The notes: a model not told the origin generated them from the letters alone. Shown: positions 27,047-37,377, counted from the first letter of the stretch. The stretch is DNA of 64,000 nucleotides from Delftia sp. PS-11 (GCF_029870285.1 NZ_JACSYA010000003.1:124001-188000), one strand, 5' to 3'. Program-made: numbers and translations.

Positions 27047-28660
27047 ATGACACCATCTTCTTCTCCTGGCCTGGCGGCGGGAGCCCGAACGCTGTGGATG
27101 GTGACGCTGGCCTGCCTGGTCTGGACCCTGGTGTCCTGGCTGGCCAATGGCAATCTCGACGGTTATCACGACATGCTCGAGAACTATGCCTGGGCCCAGC
27201 CGCTGCAGCTGGGGACGCAAAAGCACCCGCCTTTTTTCGCCTGGGTGGTCGGCCTGTGGTTCATGGTGTTTCCACAGAATGACGGCTTTTACCGCCTGCT
27301 GTCCTATGCCAACGTGGGCGTGGGAATCTGGGGCGTGTATGTGCTGGGCCGCCGCCTCGGCCTGGTGCGCCTGGCGCCGCTTGGCGCGGCCTTGCTGCTG
27401 TGGTGCTTTCCCTACACCACTCTGGCTGGCAAGTTCAATGCCAACAGCCAGTTGCTGTCGCTGTGGCCTTGGGCGGCTGCGCTGCTGATGGCCAGCTGGC
27501 AGGAAAAGGGCTGGCGCGGCATTGCCTGCAGCATCGGCCTGGGGCTGGTGTCGGCCGCCTGCATGCTCAGCAAGTACTACAGCGGTGTGTTTCTTGCGGG
27601 CTTTCTGCTGCCCATCTTCCTCACAAGCCAAGGAAGAAAGTGGCTGCTCACGCCGATGCCTTATGTCGCTTTGACTGCCTTTGCATTGGGGCTGGCGCCG
27701 CATGTGGCCTGGATCGCGCACCATGACTGGGTGACGCTGGGCTATGCCATGGACCAGGGCGGCGGTCATGTCGCCTGGGGCTATGTGCTGCGCTTTGCGC
27801 TGTCGCCGATTTTTTACTGGCTGCCGGCCTGGCTGGCGGTTTGCCTGGTCTATGGCTTCGTGTACGCGCGCCAGGCGGGCCAGTCGGGCCTGGCGCCGCT
27901 GCGCGCAGGCATGCGTTTTTTGCGCATCAGCTGGGCCTGGCAGGGGCCGTCGGATGTGCTGTTCTGGCTGGCCCTGATGCCCTGGCTCATGACGCTGTGC
28001 TTTGGCGCCACGGGCGTGGTGGAGCTGTCCACGCCGTGGGCCATTCCCATCGGCTATGCCTTCGCGCTGCTGTGGCTGCGCAATCTTGATGCCCAGGCGC
28101 CTGCTGCCACGCAGGCCGTGCTGGCCGCGTTGAACCGTGCCTGGTGGCCCAGCCTGGCGGTGGTGCTGCTGATCGGGGCCGGCACGGGCCTGCGCAATGC
28201 GCGCGATGGCAGCTCTGGCTACTACCGCCCCACGGCCGAGGCCGCTCAGGCCATCGTGCAGTCCTGGAATCAGCGCCACCCGGACCAGCCGCTGCAGTGG
28301 GTCGGCGGTGCATGGGCCGAGAACGCCATGCTGTCCTTCTATGCCCAGCCGCACCTGCGCACGGTGCCCGGCCTGCCTGATGGCGAATACGCGCATGTGC
28401 TGGCCCCCCTGGACTGGCGCAGACAGGCCGGCCTGCTGCTGTGCCCGCGCGGCCCCTTGCAAGCCGAGCCGGGGCCTGGCGCACAGTCCGGCGACTGCGA
28501 GCGCGAGGCACGCGACTGGCTGGCCCGCCGGGGCCAGCCCGGCGAGCCTCGCGTGCTGACGGTGCAGCGCACGGGCTGGCGTTTTCCCGAAGCCCGGCCC
28601 TATGCCTATGCGGTATTCGATGTGCTGCCTGGCCGGGCGCTCGACAATGGAGATCTATGA
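27047..28660 (+). CDS. ArnT/LgmB-like GT-C glycosyltransferase (GT39/GT83)
   Basis: A 537-residue integral membrane protein with about ten helices and a periplasmic C-terminal part (~380-537). Near the N-terminus, NLDGYHDMLENYAWAQ with KHPPFFAWVV is the GT-C acceptor/donor loop with the catalytic acidic residue pair. Such enzymes move a sugar from undecaprenyl phosphate to lipid A or protein in the periplasm. It heads a tight operon: its TGA overlaps the ATG of the GT2 gene, and GtrA and ChbG-type genes follow. ATG 27047 is preferred to a GTG six bases upstream. The set resembles Bordetella lgm and Francisella flmK/flmF2/naxD systems, so lipid A is the favoured acceptor. Confidence 0.78.
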   Translation: MTPSSSPGLAAGARTLWMVTLACLVWTLVSWLANGNLDGYHDMLENYAWAQPLQLGTQKHPPFFAWVVGLWFMVFPQNDGFYRLLSYANVGVGIWGVYVLGRRLGLVRLAPLGAALLLWCFPYTTLAGKFNANSQLLSLWPWAAALLMASWQEKGWRGIACSIGLGLVSAACMLSKYYSGVFLAGFLLPIFLTSQGRKWLLTPMPYVALTAFALGLAPHVAWIAHHDWVTLGYAMDQGGGHVAWGYVLRFALSPIFYWLPAWLAVCLVYGFVYARQAGQSGLAPLRAGMRFLRISWAWQGPSDVLFWLALMPWLMTLCFGATGVVELSTPWAIPIGYAFALLWLRNLDAQAPAATQAVLAALNRAWWPSLAVVLLIGAGTGLRNARDGSSGYYRPTAEAAQAIVQSWNQRHPDQPLQWVGGAWAENAMLSFYAQPHLRTVPGLPDGEYAHVLAPLDWRRQAGLLLCPRGPLQAEPGPGAQSGDCEREARDWLARRGQPGEPRVLTVQRTGWRFPEARPYAYAVFDVLPGRALDNGDL

Positions 28661-29661
28661 CCGAATTGCATGCTGACCTCGCTGCCGCCGCTCCCAAGGC
28701 GGCGCTGCCGCGCCCGCCGCTGCGGCTCAGTTGCGTGGTGCCTGCCCACAATGAAGAGGGCAATCTGGAGGCTTTCCTGCGTGCGCTCGATGCCGCAGCG
28801 CGCGCGCTGACGCCGGACTATGAACTGATCGTGATCAATGATGGCAGCCGCGATGCCACGCACGACATCGCGCTGCGCATGGCGCAGGAGCTGCCTGTGC
28901 GCTATCTGGCGCTGTCACGCAACTTTGGCAAGGAAGCGGCGCTGTCTGCGGGCATCGATCACGCGCGTGGCAATGCCGTGCTGCTGATCGACGCCGATTT
29001 CCAGCACCCGCTGGAGATGCTGCCCCAGATGTGCGAGCTGTGGCATTCCGGCTACGACATGGTCTACGGCGTGATCGCCGACCGTGGCAGCGAAAGCGGA
29101 GCCAAGCGCGTGGGCACCAGCCTTTTTTACCGGCTCATGAACGCTGGCAACCTGGTGAAGATTCCCCCCAACGCCGGCGACTTCCGCTGGCTGGACCGCC
29201 GTGTGGCCGATGCGCTCAAGGCCTTGCCAGAGAGCCACCGCTTCATGAAGGGGCTGTACGCCTGGGTGGGGTTCAAGTCTGCAGCACTGCCATTTGTTCC
29301 TGCCGATCGGACAGCTGGCACGTCGAGCTTCAATATCCGACGCCTGGGCGCGCTGGCGCTGCTGGGGCTGACTTCGTTCACCACCTTGCCGCTGCGGGTT
29401 TGGAGCCTCGTCGGCGGCATGGTGTCGCTGGTGGCGCTGCTCTATGGGCTGTGGATCACCGTGGAAACGCTGATTTTCGGCAATCCGCTGCGCGGCTGGC
29501 CGACGCTGGCTGCCAGCATCATGCTGTTTTCCGGCGTGCAGCTGATGTCCATCGGCATTCTGGGCGAGTACATCGGCCGCATCTACGACGAAGTCAAGCG
29601 CCGGCCCACCTATCTGCTGGCACGCGACGAAGACCGCAGCCCGCTGACGCCACGGGAGTAG
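28657..29661 (+). CDS. Polyprenyl-phosphate glycosyltransferase, GT2 (LgmA/FlmF/GtrB-like)
   Basis: A 334-residue GT2 enzyme. The GT-A fold carries CVVPAHNEEGNL, VINDGSRDAT, LIDADFQHPLEM and later GDFRWLDRRV (residues ~20-230), and two C-terminal helices (residues ~230-310) anchor it in the membrane. Its role is to place a nucleotide-activated sugar, probably GlcNAc or GalNAc given the deacetylase downstream, on undecaprenyl phosphate at the cytoplasmic face. The ATG at 28657 overlaps the stop of the GT-C gene. The GtrA gene follows after 2 bp. Confidence 0.85.
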   Translation: MTELHADLAAAAPKAALPRPPLRLSCVVPAHNEEGNLEAFLRALDAAARALTPDYELIVINDGSRDATHDIALRMAQELPVRYLALSRNFGKEAALSAGIDHARGNAVLLIDADFQHPLEMLPQMCELWHSGYDMVYGVIADRGSESGAKRVGTSLFYRLMNAGNLVKIPPNAGDFRWLDRRVADALKALPESHRFMKGLYAWVGFKSAALPFVPADRTAGTSSFNIRRLGALALLGLTSFTTLPLRVWSLVGGMVSLVALLYGLWITVETLIFGNPLRGWPTLAASIMLFSGVQLMSIGILGEYIGRIYDEVKRRPTYLLARDEDRSPLTPRE

Positions 29662-29663
29662 CC

Positions 29664-30086
29664 ATGGGCCGGGTGATCGCGTTGCTGCGCCGCCTGCCGC
29701 AGGCACTGCAGTTCGTGCTGGTGGGTGGCTGCGCGGCTGCCACGCATCTGGCCGTGGTGGCGCTGCTGGTACCACTGGCGGGCATGGCGCCGCTGCAGGC
29801 GAATGTGCTGGCCTTTCTGGTGGCCTTCGTGGTCAGCTACAACGGGCATGCGCTGTTCACCTTTGTGCAGGCCCGGGCGCGCGGGTGGGCGGTGGTGGCC
29901 AGGTATTTCGCCGTAGCCTGCGTCTCCTTTGCGGCCAACGAGCTGCTGTATTGGGTGGCCCTGCACTGGCTGGGCTGGCATTACTTCTGGAGCCTGGCCC
30001 TGGTGCTGGTGCTGGTGGCTGCCGGCACATTTGTCTTCGCCAAGTTCTGGGCTTTTGCGGCCCCCGTGCACAAGGAGTCTGCATGA
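29664..30086 (+). CDS. GtrA-family membrane protein (putative polyprenyl-sugar flippase)
   Basis: A 140-residue protein with four predicted helices: QFVLVGGCAAATHLAVVALL, ANVLAFLVAFVVSYNGHALF, RYFAVACVSFAANELLYWV and SLALVLVLVAAGTFVFAKFW. This is the GtrA layout, including the SYNGHALFTF motif after helix 2. GtrA proteins are thought to flip polyprenyl-phosphate-linked sugars to the periplasm. It sits between the GT2 and deacetylase genes, with its TGA overlapping the next ATG, which fits a LgmD-like step. Direct flippase evidence exists for few members. Confidence 0.82.
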   Translation: MGRVIALLRRLPQALQFVLVGGCAAATHLAVVALLVPLAGMAPLQANVLAFLVAFVVSYNGHALFTFVQARARGWAVVARYFAVACVSFAANELLYWVALHWLGWHYFWSLALVLVLVAAGTFVFAKFWAFAAPVHKESA

Positions 30087-30934
30087 ATATCTCGCCAGCC
30101 ACGGGCCTTGCCAAAACCGTTGTCCTGTGTGCGGACGACTATGCGCTGCATCCTCTGGTCGATGAGGCCGTGGAGCATCTGGCGCTGCAGGGCAGGCTGT
30201 CGGCCACCAGCTGCATGGTCACTTCACCACGCTGGAAGCAGGCTGCCAGCCGCCTGCCTGCACTGCGCCCGCGCCTGTCTCTGGGCCTGCACTTCAATCT
30301 GACCGAAGGCCATGGCATAGGGCCGGGTGCAGGCATTGGCGCAGTGATCGTCCGCGCCTACGCAGGCCGCCTCGGGCAGGCCGCGCTGCGTGATGCCTGG
30401 CGCCGCCAGCTCGATGCCTTCGAGGATGCTCTGGGCATGGCTCCCGATTTCATCGACGGCCATCAGCATGTGCACCAGCTGCCTGGCGTGCGTGCCGCAC
30501 TGATGCAGGAGCTGGAGCGGCGCTATGGCACGCAAGCCCAGGCACTGCCCTGGGTACGCTCCACTGCACCGGCCGGACAGCTGTGGCGTGATCCCAAGGC
30601 CGTCATCATCGCGCTGCTGGGGGGCTGGACCATCACGCGCCGCCTGCGCCGCCAGGGCGTGCCGCACAACCATGGCTTTGGCGGGGTGTACGGCTTTGAT
30701 GCGCCCTCGCCCGAAGGCTATGGCCGCCATATGGCGCAATGGCTGGCCCAGCTCGGACCCGGCAGCCTCATGATGTGCCATCCTGCCGTCGCGCCTGTGG
30801 AGGGCGATGCCATCGGCGCCCAGCGCGCCGTCGAATATGCCTACCTGCGCTCCAGCGCCTTCGCACTGGCCCTGGCCCAGTCCGGCGCCCTCGTCGCCCA
30901 GGGTCCCTTGACGCCGCTGTTTGCCGCAGGCTGA
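30083..30934 (+). CDS. ChbG/HpnK (YdjC)-family deacetylase, NaxD/LgmC-like
   Basis: A 283-residue YdjC-type deacetylase. Metal-binding and catalytic blocks are present: VVLCADDYALH (tandem Asp), LGLHFNLTEGH (His) and DGHQHVHQLPG (the HxxH-like metal motif), plus MMCHPAV near the end. Francisella/Bordetella homologues remove the acetyl group from undecaprenyl-phosphate-linked N-acetyl sugar, giving an amine that makes lipid A more cationic. Here the gene is the last of the four-gene operon and overlaps gtrA by 4 bp. The operon ends in a clear intrinsic terminator at 30941-30970. ChbG-type diacetylchitobiose deacetylation is the less likely alternative. Confidence 0.85.
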   Translation: MNISPATGLAKTVVLCADDYALHPLVDEAVEHLALQGRLSATSCMVTSPRWKQAASRLPALRPRLSLGLHFNLTEGHGIGPGAGIGAVIVRAYAGRLGQAALRDAWRRQLDAFEDALGMAPDFIDGHQHVHQLPGVRAALMQELERRYGTQAQALPWVRSTAPAGQLWRDPKAVIIALLGGWTITRRLRRQGVPHNHGFGGVYGFDAPSPEGYGRHMAQWLAQLGPGSLMMCHPAVAPVEGDAIGAQRAVEYAYLRSSAFALALAQSGALVAQGPLTPLFAAG

Positions 30935-30940
30935 AACGCA

Positions 30941-30970
30941 AAAGCCCGCTCCAGAAATGGAGCGGGCTTT
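30941..30970. terminator. Bidirectional intrinsic terminator
   Basis: A perfect 12-bp stem AAAGCCCGCTCC / GGAGCGGGCTTT with a 6-base loop, A-rich on the left and T-rich on the right, lies between the convergent lipid A operon and the asparaginase gene. It should stop transcripts from both sides. Confidence 0.85.
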
Positions 30971-30998
30971 GGGCGTTCAGCGCTTCACAGGGAACGGA

Positions 30999-32171
<1,173 letters not shown>

Positions 32172-32353
32172 TCAGCCTTGTGGGCTGAAGCCCGGCACGA
32201 TGCAATAAACATGCCGCGCACGCATTGGCGCAAGTCCTGATGGCTGCTGCGATAGATTTACGCTAAAAGCATTGGTGGGAAAGTACATGACAAGTGCACT
32301 ATATTCCAGTCTGGATGCGAGTAAATCTTTTGTTATCAATGACTTAGGATATA

Positions 32354-34519
32354 TCAAATGGCCAGCGGGTCCACATCGACCAGCCAGCGCACCAGGGTCC
32401 GGTGCTCGGGGCGTGCCCTGATCCAGTGCAAATGTCCTTGCCATGCCCAGAGAAAACGCAACAGCGCAGGGCGCTGGGCCGACTCGATCAGCATCTGCGC
32501 CCGCTCCACGTTGGCCACGCGCTGCACCGCCATGGGGATCGGGGGATAGAGAAACACCTCGTCCAGATGGGGCAGGCCTGCGTCGCGTGCTGCCTGTGCT
32601 GCGGCCTGCAGGAATGCCTGGGCCTCCTGCTGGCTGCGGGCATCGGCGCGCACCATGGCCTGGTAGGCAAAGGGCGGCAGGCCCGCCTCGCGGCGTTCCT
32701 GCAGCTGCCGCGCGGCAAATGCCGGATAGTCGTGGCCGCGCAGCGCCGTATAGACGGCATGCTGCGGGTCATGGGTCTGTATCCACATCTCCGGCCGGCT
32801 GTCCTGCGCTGCAACGTAGCGTGCATCGCGGCCTGCGCGGCCCGCCGCCTGCATCAGCAGGCAAAACAGCCGCTCCGGTGCCCGGTAGTCGCTGGAAAAC
32901 AGGGCTCCATCCGGCTGCACGGCCGCCACCAGCGTGATGCGCCGGAAGTCGTGGCCCTTGGCCACCATCTGCGTGCCCACCAGTACATCAATGTCGCCGG
33001 CATGGACCTGCGCGAGCTGCTCTTCCAGCGCACCCTTGGCGCGCGTCGTGTCTGCATCGATGCGCGCCACGCGGGCAGGCTCACGGTCGGGGCGCTGGAC
33101 GTTGCGCAGCAGCCTGGCCAGCTCCTCCTCCAGTTGTTCCGTGCCCTTGCCCAGCGGCAGGATGTCGGGGTTGCCGCAGCCAGGGCAGGCCAGCGGCACG
33201 CGCTGGGTGAAGCCGCAGTGGTGGCAGCGCAGGGTGCGGTCGGCCTTGTGGAAGACCTGATGGGCGCTGCAATGGGGGCAGTCGCTTTTCCAGCCGCAGT
33301 CGGCGCACCACAGCACGGGCGCGAAGCCGCGCCGGTTGAGCAGCACCAGGCTTTGCTCGCCGCGCTGCACGCGTTCGGTGATGGCCTGGATCAGCGGGGG
33401 CGAGAACACGGCACCCCGTGGCTGCTGCGTCATGTCCACGAGCCGCACGCGCGGCAGCGAGGCGGCCCCGATGCGGCTGGGCATGTGCAGCCGCAGGTAG
33501 CGCCCGCCCTGGGGGTCATCGCCGGCAGGCGGGCGGCTGGCATGCCAGCTCTCCAGCGAGGGCGTGGCGCTGCCCAGGACCACCTTGGCGCCCGCGTCGC
33601 GAGCGCGCCAGATGGCCAGGTCGCGCGCCGAGTAGCGCGCGCCTTCCTGCTGCTTGTAGCTGGCGTCATGCTCTTCATCGACCACGATCAGCGCCAGCCC
33701 CGGCATGCTGGCGAAGACCGACATGCGCGTGCCCAATACGATGCGCGCGGCGCCTGTATGTGCAGCCAGCCAGCTCTTGAGCCGCTGGGCAGGCGTCATG
33801 CCGCTGTGCATGCTGACCACGGCCGCCTTGCCATGCTGCTGCGCGAAGCGGGCCGTGAACCGCTCTTCGAGCTGGGGCGTGAGATTGATCTCGGGCACCA
33901 TCACCAGTGCCTGTGCCTGCGGATCGGCATCCAGCACGGCCTGCACGGCGCGCAGATAGACCTCGGTCTTGCCGCTGCCCGTGCTGCCATACAGCAGGAA
34001 AGGCCCGGCATGGGCCGCGATCTGCGCGAACACATCGGCCTGCTCCGCGCTGAGTTCGACAGGCGATGCGTCAGCTGGCGCATCCGGCTCGGCCGCTGGC
34101 ACGCCGGATGCCGCCCTGGACCGGGATGGCCTGGCCGGCGAGGGCGGCCGCAGTCGTCGCGCAAGCTGCTCTGCCGTCAGATCGCGCAATTGCGGCGGCA
34201 GCGCGGTGATGGCGATTTCGCCGATGCTGCGCTGGTAGTAATAGGCCGCGAAGCCCACAAGCCGCCGCCAGGCGGGGGCCAGCGGGTCAATCCCCTCCAG
34301 CACGGACGCGATGGGGCGCAGCTCCACGCCCTGCGGCATGGGCGAAGGCATGGCCGGAGCATCCCAGACCATGCCCAGCAGCTGGCGGCGGCCCAGGGGG
34401 ACGCGAACCAGCGTGCCGGGCGCGAGCGCCCGGTCACTGGCGTAGCTCAGCAGCTCGCCGACGGCGCTGTGTGCCGGTGTGTGGACGGCGACATGGACGG
34501 TATGCGGGGAAGCGGACAT
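32354..34519 (-). CDS. priA: Primosomal protein N' (replication restart helicase PriA)
   Basis: A 721-residue PriA that reloads the replisome at stalled forks. The N-terminal 3'-DNA-binding domain occupies residues ~1-110. The helicase core has Walker A YGSTGSGKTEVYL and motif II DEEHD. Eight zinc-binding cysteines form the usual insertion: CADCGWKSDCPHC, then CHHCGFTQ and CPGCGNPD. The C-terminal blocks (QMVAKGHDFRRITLV, QAAGRAGR) are present. The start is MSASPHTVHVAVH; upstream codons in frame are unlike the family. Gap 34520-35130 with DnaA-box-like sites lies upstream, then hemE, also leftward. Confidence 0.95.
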   Translation of the reverse strand: MSASPHTVHVAVHTPAHSAVGELLSYASDRALAPGTLVRVPLGRRQLLGMVWDAPAMPSPMPQGVELRPIASVLEGIDPLAPAWRRLVGFAAYYYQRSIGEIAITALPPQLRDLTAEQLARRLRPPSPARPSRSRAASGVPAAEPDAPADASPVELSAEQADVFAQIAAHAGPFLLYGSTGSGKTEVYLRAVQAVLDADPQAQALVMVPEINLTPQLEERFTARFAQQHGKAAVVSMHSGMTPAQRLKSWLAAHTGAARIVLGTRMSVFASMPGLALIVVDEEHDASYKQQEGARYSARDLAIWRARDAGAKVVLGSATPSLESWHASRPPAGDDPQGGRYLRLHMPSRIGAASLPRVRLVDMTQQPRGAVFSPPLIQAITERVQRGEQSLVLLNRRGFAPVLWCADCGWKSDCPHCSAHQVFHKADRTLRCHHCGFTQRVPLACPGCGNPDILPLGKGTEQLEEELARLLRNVQRPDREPARVARIDADTTRAKGALEEQLAQVHAGDIDVLVGTQMVAKGHDFRRITLVAAVQPDGALFSSDYRAPERLFCLLMQAAGRAGRDARYVAAQDSRPEMWIQTHDPQHAVYTALRGHDYPAFAARQLQERREAGLPPFAYQAMVRADARSQQEAQAFLQAAAQAARDAGLPHLDEVFLYPPIPMAVQRVANVERAQMLIESAQRPALLRFLWAWQGHLHWIRARPEHRTLVRWLVDVDPLAI

Positions 34520-34621
34520 GCGTGGAGATGGGCGCGGACGGGCGGCGGCAAAGCGGCCAAGCATACGCGCAGCGAAGGCCGGTGCAGACCTGTTCCGGGT
34601 TGCCGGTAGTGTCTGCGAGAT

Positions 34622-34630
34622 TGTGGATAA
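34622..34630 (-). promoter_or_regulatory. Perfect DnaA box upstream of priA
   Basis: The + strand reads TGTGGATAA, so the minus strand is TTATCCACA, the strongest E. coli-type DnaA box. It is 103 bp upstream of the priA ATG and could allow DnaA to regulate priA or titrate DnaA. Confidence 0.5.
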
Positions 34631-34810
34631 CTTTGTGGGAATTGTGCGGCGGCATGGCCTTTGGGCCGCATGGGCAACGCCATGCCATGCCACTCCATAG
34701 TTTCTGAAGGAAGATTTATTTCCTTTGAAAACAATAACTTGTGTTGTTTTTAAGGGGGGTGTCAAATCGACGGAAACCATCCCTGGAGTGACATGCCGCC
34801 AGCATTTTTC

Positions 34811-34819
34811 TGTGTATAA
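34811..34819 (-). promoter_or_regulatory. DnaA-box-like site (TTATACACA)
   Basis: The + strand reads TGTGTATAA, fitting the relaxed consensus TTWTNCACA on the minus strand, in the same orientation as the perfect box 189 bp away. It may be chance in an AT-richer spacer, but three same-orientation hits in 300 bp are suggestive. Confidence 0.35.
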
Positions 34820-34905
34820 GATGGTCTGTGGTCAACTGTCTGCGGCCTTGCATCGGGTGGCCGCATTGCGCGACTGCGCCGGTGAGAACTGCCGTGCCAG
34901 CCTCC

Positions 34906-34914
34906 TGTGGATCA
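34906..34914 (-). promoter_or_regulatory. Weak DnaA-box-like site (one mismatch)
   Basis: The + strand TGTGGATCA differs at one base from the perfect box complement TGTGGATAA. It is included because of its orientation and closeness to the other two; taken alone it would not be called. Confidence 0.25.
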
Positions 34915-35033
34915 CAGGGGAGTGCTCCCGGCCCTGCCCCGTGCAGGCGGTCCGGCGTGTTGCATGATTGTTAAAATAATACAATCAATATACAAAACCA
35001 ATAGTTTTTTGCTAATATCTGGTCCGTGGTCAA

Positions 35034-35056
35034 GCCCGCTGCAATGTACAGCGGGC
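35034..35056. other. Small hairpin in the priA-hemE spacer
   Basis: GCCCGCTG / CAGCGGGC forms an 8-bp stem around a 7-base loop. There is no T-tract on either side, so a terminator role is uncertain. Confidence 0.35.
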
Positions 35057-35088
35057 AATGCGACAGGTAATGGTGGGAGGGTGCGAAG

Positions 35089-35130
35089 ACCTGGGCGATG
35101 TGCCGCATCACAGCGGCGCATCGCCCAGGT
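35089..35130 (-). terminator. Long hairpin directly after the hemE stop
   Basis: An 18-bp stem (one G-T pair) with a 6-base loop starts at the base next to the hemE TAA. The outer arms are ACCTGGGCGATG and CATCGCCCAGGT. No T-run follows on the minus strand, so it may work as an RNase-resistant 3' end or a non-canonical terminator. Confidence 0.55.
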
Positions 35131-36243
35131 TTAGCGTTGGCGCATGGCGCGCGAGTGGCTGTGCACGGTCTCGACCAAAGCCGCCACATGTTCGGGGGGC
35201 GTGAACTGGCTGATGCCATGGCCCAGGTTGAAAATGTGCGTGGGGCCCGTGGTGGTCCTGTCCACATGGGGCGCGCCAAAGCTGTCGAGCACCGCGCGTG
35301 CCTGCTCGGCGATGCGCTCTGGCGGCGCAAACAGCACATTCGGATCGATATTGCCCTGCAATGCCTTGCCGGGGCCGCCTGCTTCGCCACCGACGATGGC
35401 GCGCGCACGGCCCAGATGGGCGGTCCAGTCCAGTCCCAGCACCTCGCAGTCCAGCGCCTTCATGTCAGGCAGCCAGATGCCGCCGCCCTTGGTAAAGACG
35501 ATGCGCGGCACATCCTGGCCGTCGGCGCCCGTGCGCTTGAGCTGGGCCAGCACGCGGCGGGTGTAGGTCAGGCTGAATTCCTGGAAAGCGCCATCGGCCA
35601 GCACGCCGCCCCAGCTGTCGAAGATCATCACGGCCTGGGCGCCAGCATCGATCTGCGCATTCAGGTAGGCGGCCACGCTGTCGGCGTTGACGGCCAGGAT
35701 GCGGTGCATCAGGTCGGGACGCGCATACATCAGGCTCTTGACGAGGCGGTAATCGTCGCTGCCCTTGCCCTCGACCATGTAGCAGGCCAGGGTCCAGGGG
35801 CTGCCCGAGAAGCCGATCAGCGGCACGCGGCCGTTGAGGGCACGGCGGATGCTGGTGACGGCATCGAACACATAGCGCAGCCGTTCCATGTCGGGCACAG
35901 CCAGCTCAGAGACAGCGGCCTCGTCGCGCACCACCTTGGCAAAGCGGGGGCCTTCGCCTTCGGCAAAGGACAGGCCCAGGCCCATGGCATCGGGCACGGT
36001 CAGGATGTCCGAGAACAGGATGGCCGCGTCCAGGGGAAAGCGCTCCAAAGGCTGCAGCGTGACCTCAGTGGCGTAGTCCACATTGGTGGCCAGGCCCATG
36101 AAGCTGCCGGCCTTGGCGCGCGTGGCCTTGTATTCCGGGAGATAGCGGCCCGCCTGGCGCATCAGCCACAGCGGCGTGTAGTCGGTGGCCTGGCGCCGGC
36201 AGGCGCGCAGGAAGGTGTCGTTGGTCAGGGGGGCGAAGCTCAT
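35131..36243 (-). CDS. hemE: Uroporphyrinogen decarboxylase
   Basis: A 370-residue HemE that decarboxylates the four acetate side chains of uroporphyrinogen III to give coproporphyrinogen III in haem synthesis. Family blocks are clear: [15 protein letters not shown] near the N-terminus with substrate-binding Arg residues, [13 protein letters not shown] with the key Asp, [16 protein letters not shown], and [18 protein letters not shown] close to the end. The ATG at 36243 starts [14 protein letters not shown] as in other betaproteobacteria. It lies divergent from a Bug receptor gene and upstream of priA on the same strand. Confidence 0.97.
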   Translation of the reverse strand: MSFAPLTNDTFLRACRRQATDYTPLWLMRQAGRYLPEYKATRAKAGSFMGLATNVDYATEVTLQPLERFPLDAAILFSDILTVPDAMGLGLSFAEGEGPRFAKVVRDEAAVSELAVPDMERLRYVFDAVTSIRRALNGRVPLIGFSGSPWTLACYMVEGKGSDDYRLVKSLMYARPDLMHRILAVNADSVAAYLNAQIDAGAQAVMIFDSWGGVLADGAFQEFSLTYTRRVLAQLKRTGADGQDVPRIVFTKGGGIWLPDMKALDCEVLGLDWTAHLGRARAIVGGEAGGPGKALQGNIDPNVLFAPPERIAEQARAVLDSFGAPHVDRTTTGPTHIFNLGHGISQFTPPEHVAALVETVHSHSRAMRQR

Positions 36244-36387
36244 GGCCTGGGATTGTCGCCGAGTCGTGCGTGCTGCGCCGCACGATGTCCGAGCGGGATG
36301 GAGCGTCAAGGCCCTAATATGTGCGCCAGTGCCCGTGCGCCGCCTGCGTGGCGCGCGCCATCCGTTCATGCGAGGAGAGAGTTTGCG

Positions 36388-37377
36388 ATGCAGCGAAGAA
36401 CCCTGATTCAGGCCCTGGCCGCTTCGGCCACCAGCACGCTGGCGGCCAGCGCCCTGGCGGCGCCCGCCGCAACCGAGCCGCTGTTGCCAGGCAAGGCGCC
36501 GCTGCGCATGATTGTCGGCTACCCGCCCGGCGGTGCCACCGACCGTGTGGCCCGCATCGTGGCCGACAAGCTGCAGGCGAAGCTGGGCTCGCCTGTGGTG
36601 GTCGAGAACAAGCCCGGAGCGGGCGGGCGGCTGTCAGCCCAGTACGTGAAGAATGCGCCCGCTTCCCAGCCCACGCTGCTGCTGGCCAATCCGGCGGTGA
36701 TGCTGGTGGCGCCCATGGTGTTTGCCGAATCGGGCTACGACCCCGAGAAGGACTTTGTCCCTGTCAGCGAGGTCAACCGCTACGAATTCGGGGTGGCCGT
36801 GGGCGCGGCCGTGCCGGTCAGGCAGCTGTCGCATCTGCTGGCCTGGCTGCGCGCCAATCCCCAGCAGACCAACTTCGGCGTGCCGGCCACGGGCAGCCTG
36901 CCGCACTTTTTCGCGCTGATGATGGGGGAGGCCGCCAAGGTCCCGGTCGAGGTGGTGGGCTACAAGGGCTCTGCACCGCTGACCACCGATCTGATTGGCG
37001 GCCAGGTGCCTTTGGCCATCGATACCTTCGATGTGCTGCTGCCCCAGCACGAGGCAGGCAAGATCCGCGTGCTGGCCGTTTCGGGCGAGCGCCGCAGCGC
37101 CATGGCACCCGATATTCCTACGCTCAAGGAGTCCGGGATGAACCTCACGGGCCTGGGCTGGAATACCTTGTTCGCCCCCCAGTCCATGGCGCCGGCCCTG
37201 GTGGCCCGGCTGTCGCAACTGGTGCAGGAGGTCATGAAAGACCCCGATACGCGCCAGAAATTCGAGGCCAGCCGCCTGACGCCTGTCACCAGCAGCGCCG
37301 CGCAAACCGCGCAGATGCTCAAGACCTACCGCGCGCAGTGGACACCGGTGATCAAGGCCTCGGGCTTCAAGCCCTGA
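36388..37377 (+). CDS. Bug/TctC-family periplasmic receptor
   Basis: A 329-residue Bug receptor. ATG 36388 follows CGAGGAGAGAG. It has a signal peptide ([21 protein letters not shown]), then the [18 protein letters not shown] and [15 protein letters not shown] blocks of the family. It is monocistronic: hemE is divergent upstream, and an intrinsic terminator follows at 37423. Ligand unknown. The next operon (paaG onward) is in the same direction but has its own operator. Confidence 0.87.
   Translation: MQRRTLIQALAASATSTLAASALAAPAATEPLLPGKAPLRMIVGYPPGGATDRVARIVADKLQAKLGSPVVVENKPGAGGRLSAQYVKNAPASQPTLLLANPAVMLVAPMVFAESGYDPEKDFVPVSEVNRYEFGVAVGAAVPVRQLSHLLAWLRANPQQTNFGVPATGSLPHFFALMMGEAAKVPVEVVGYKGSAPLTTDLIGGQVPLAIDTFDVLLPQHEAGKIRVLAVSGERRSAMAPDIPTLKESGMNLTGLGWNTLFAPQSMAPALVARLSQLVQEVMKDPDTRQKFEASRLTPVTSSAAQTAQMLKTYRAQWTPVIKASGFKP

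Larger units (their letters stand above)
34520..35130. other. 611-bp intergenic region between priA and hemE
   Basis: No convincing gene is present. The region holds three DnaA-box-like nonamers in the same orientation (34622, 34811, 34906), an AT-rich tract from about 34970 to 35020, a small hairpin at 35034-35056 and a long hairpin directly after the hemE stop. Base composition is clearly less GC-rich than the flanking genes. The priA promoter should lie near its 34520 end. I see no RNA gene that I can name. Confidence 0.6.

Noticed and set aside
32402..34609. A 735-codon + strand frame opposite priA
   Set aside because: It is antisense to PriA with complete zinc and helicase motifs; no ribosome binding site or domain.
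34520..35130. priA-hemE spacer as the chromosomal origin
   Set aside because: DnaA-box-like sites and AT-richness exist, but dnaA, dnaN, rpmH, rnpA and parAB are absent and the boxes are few.
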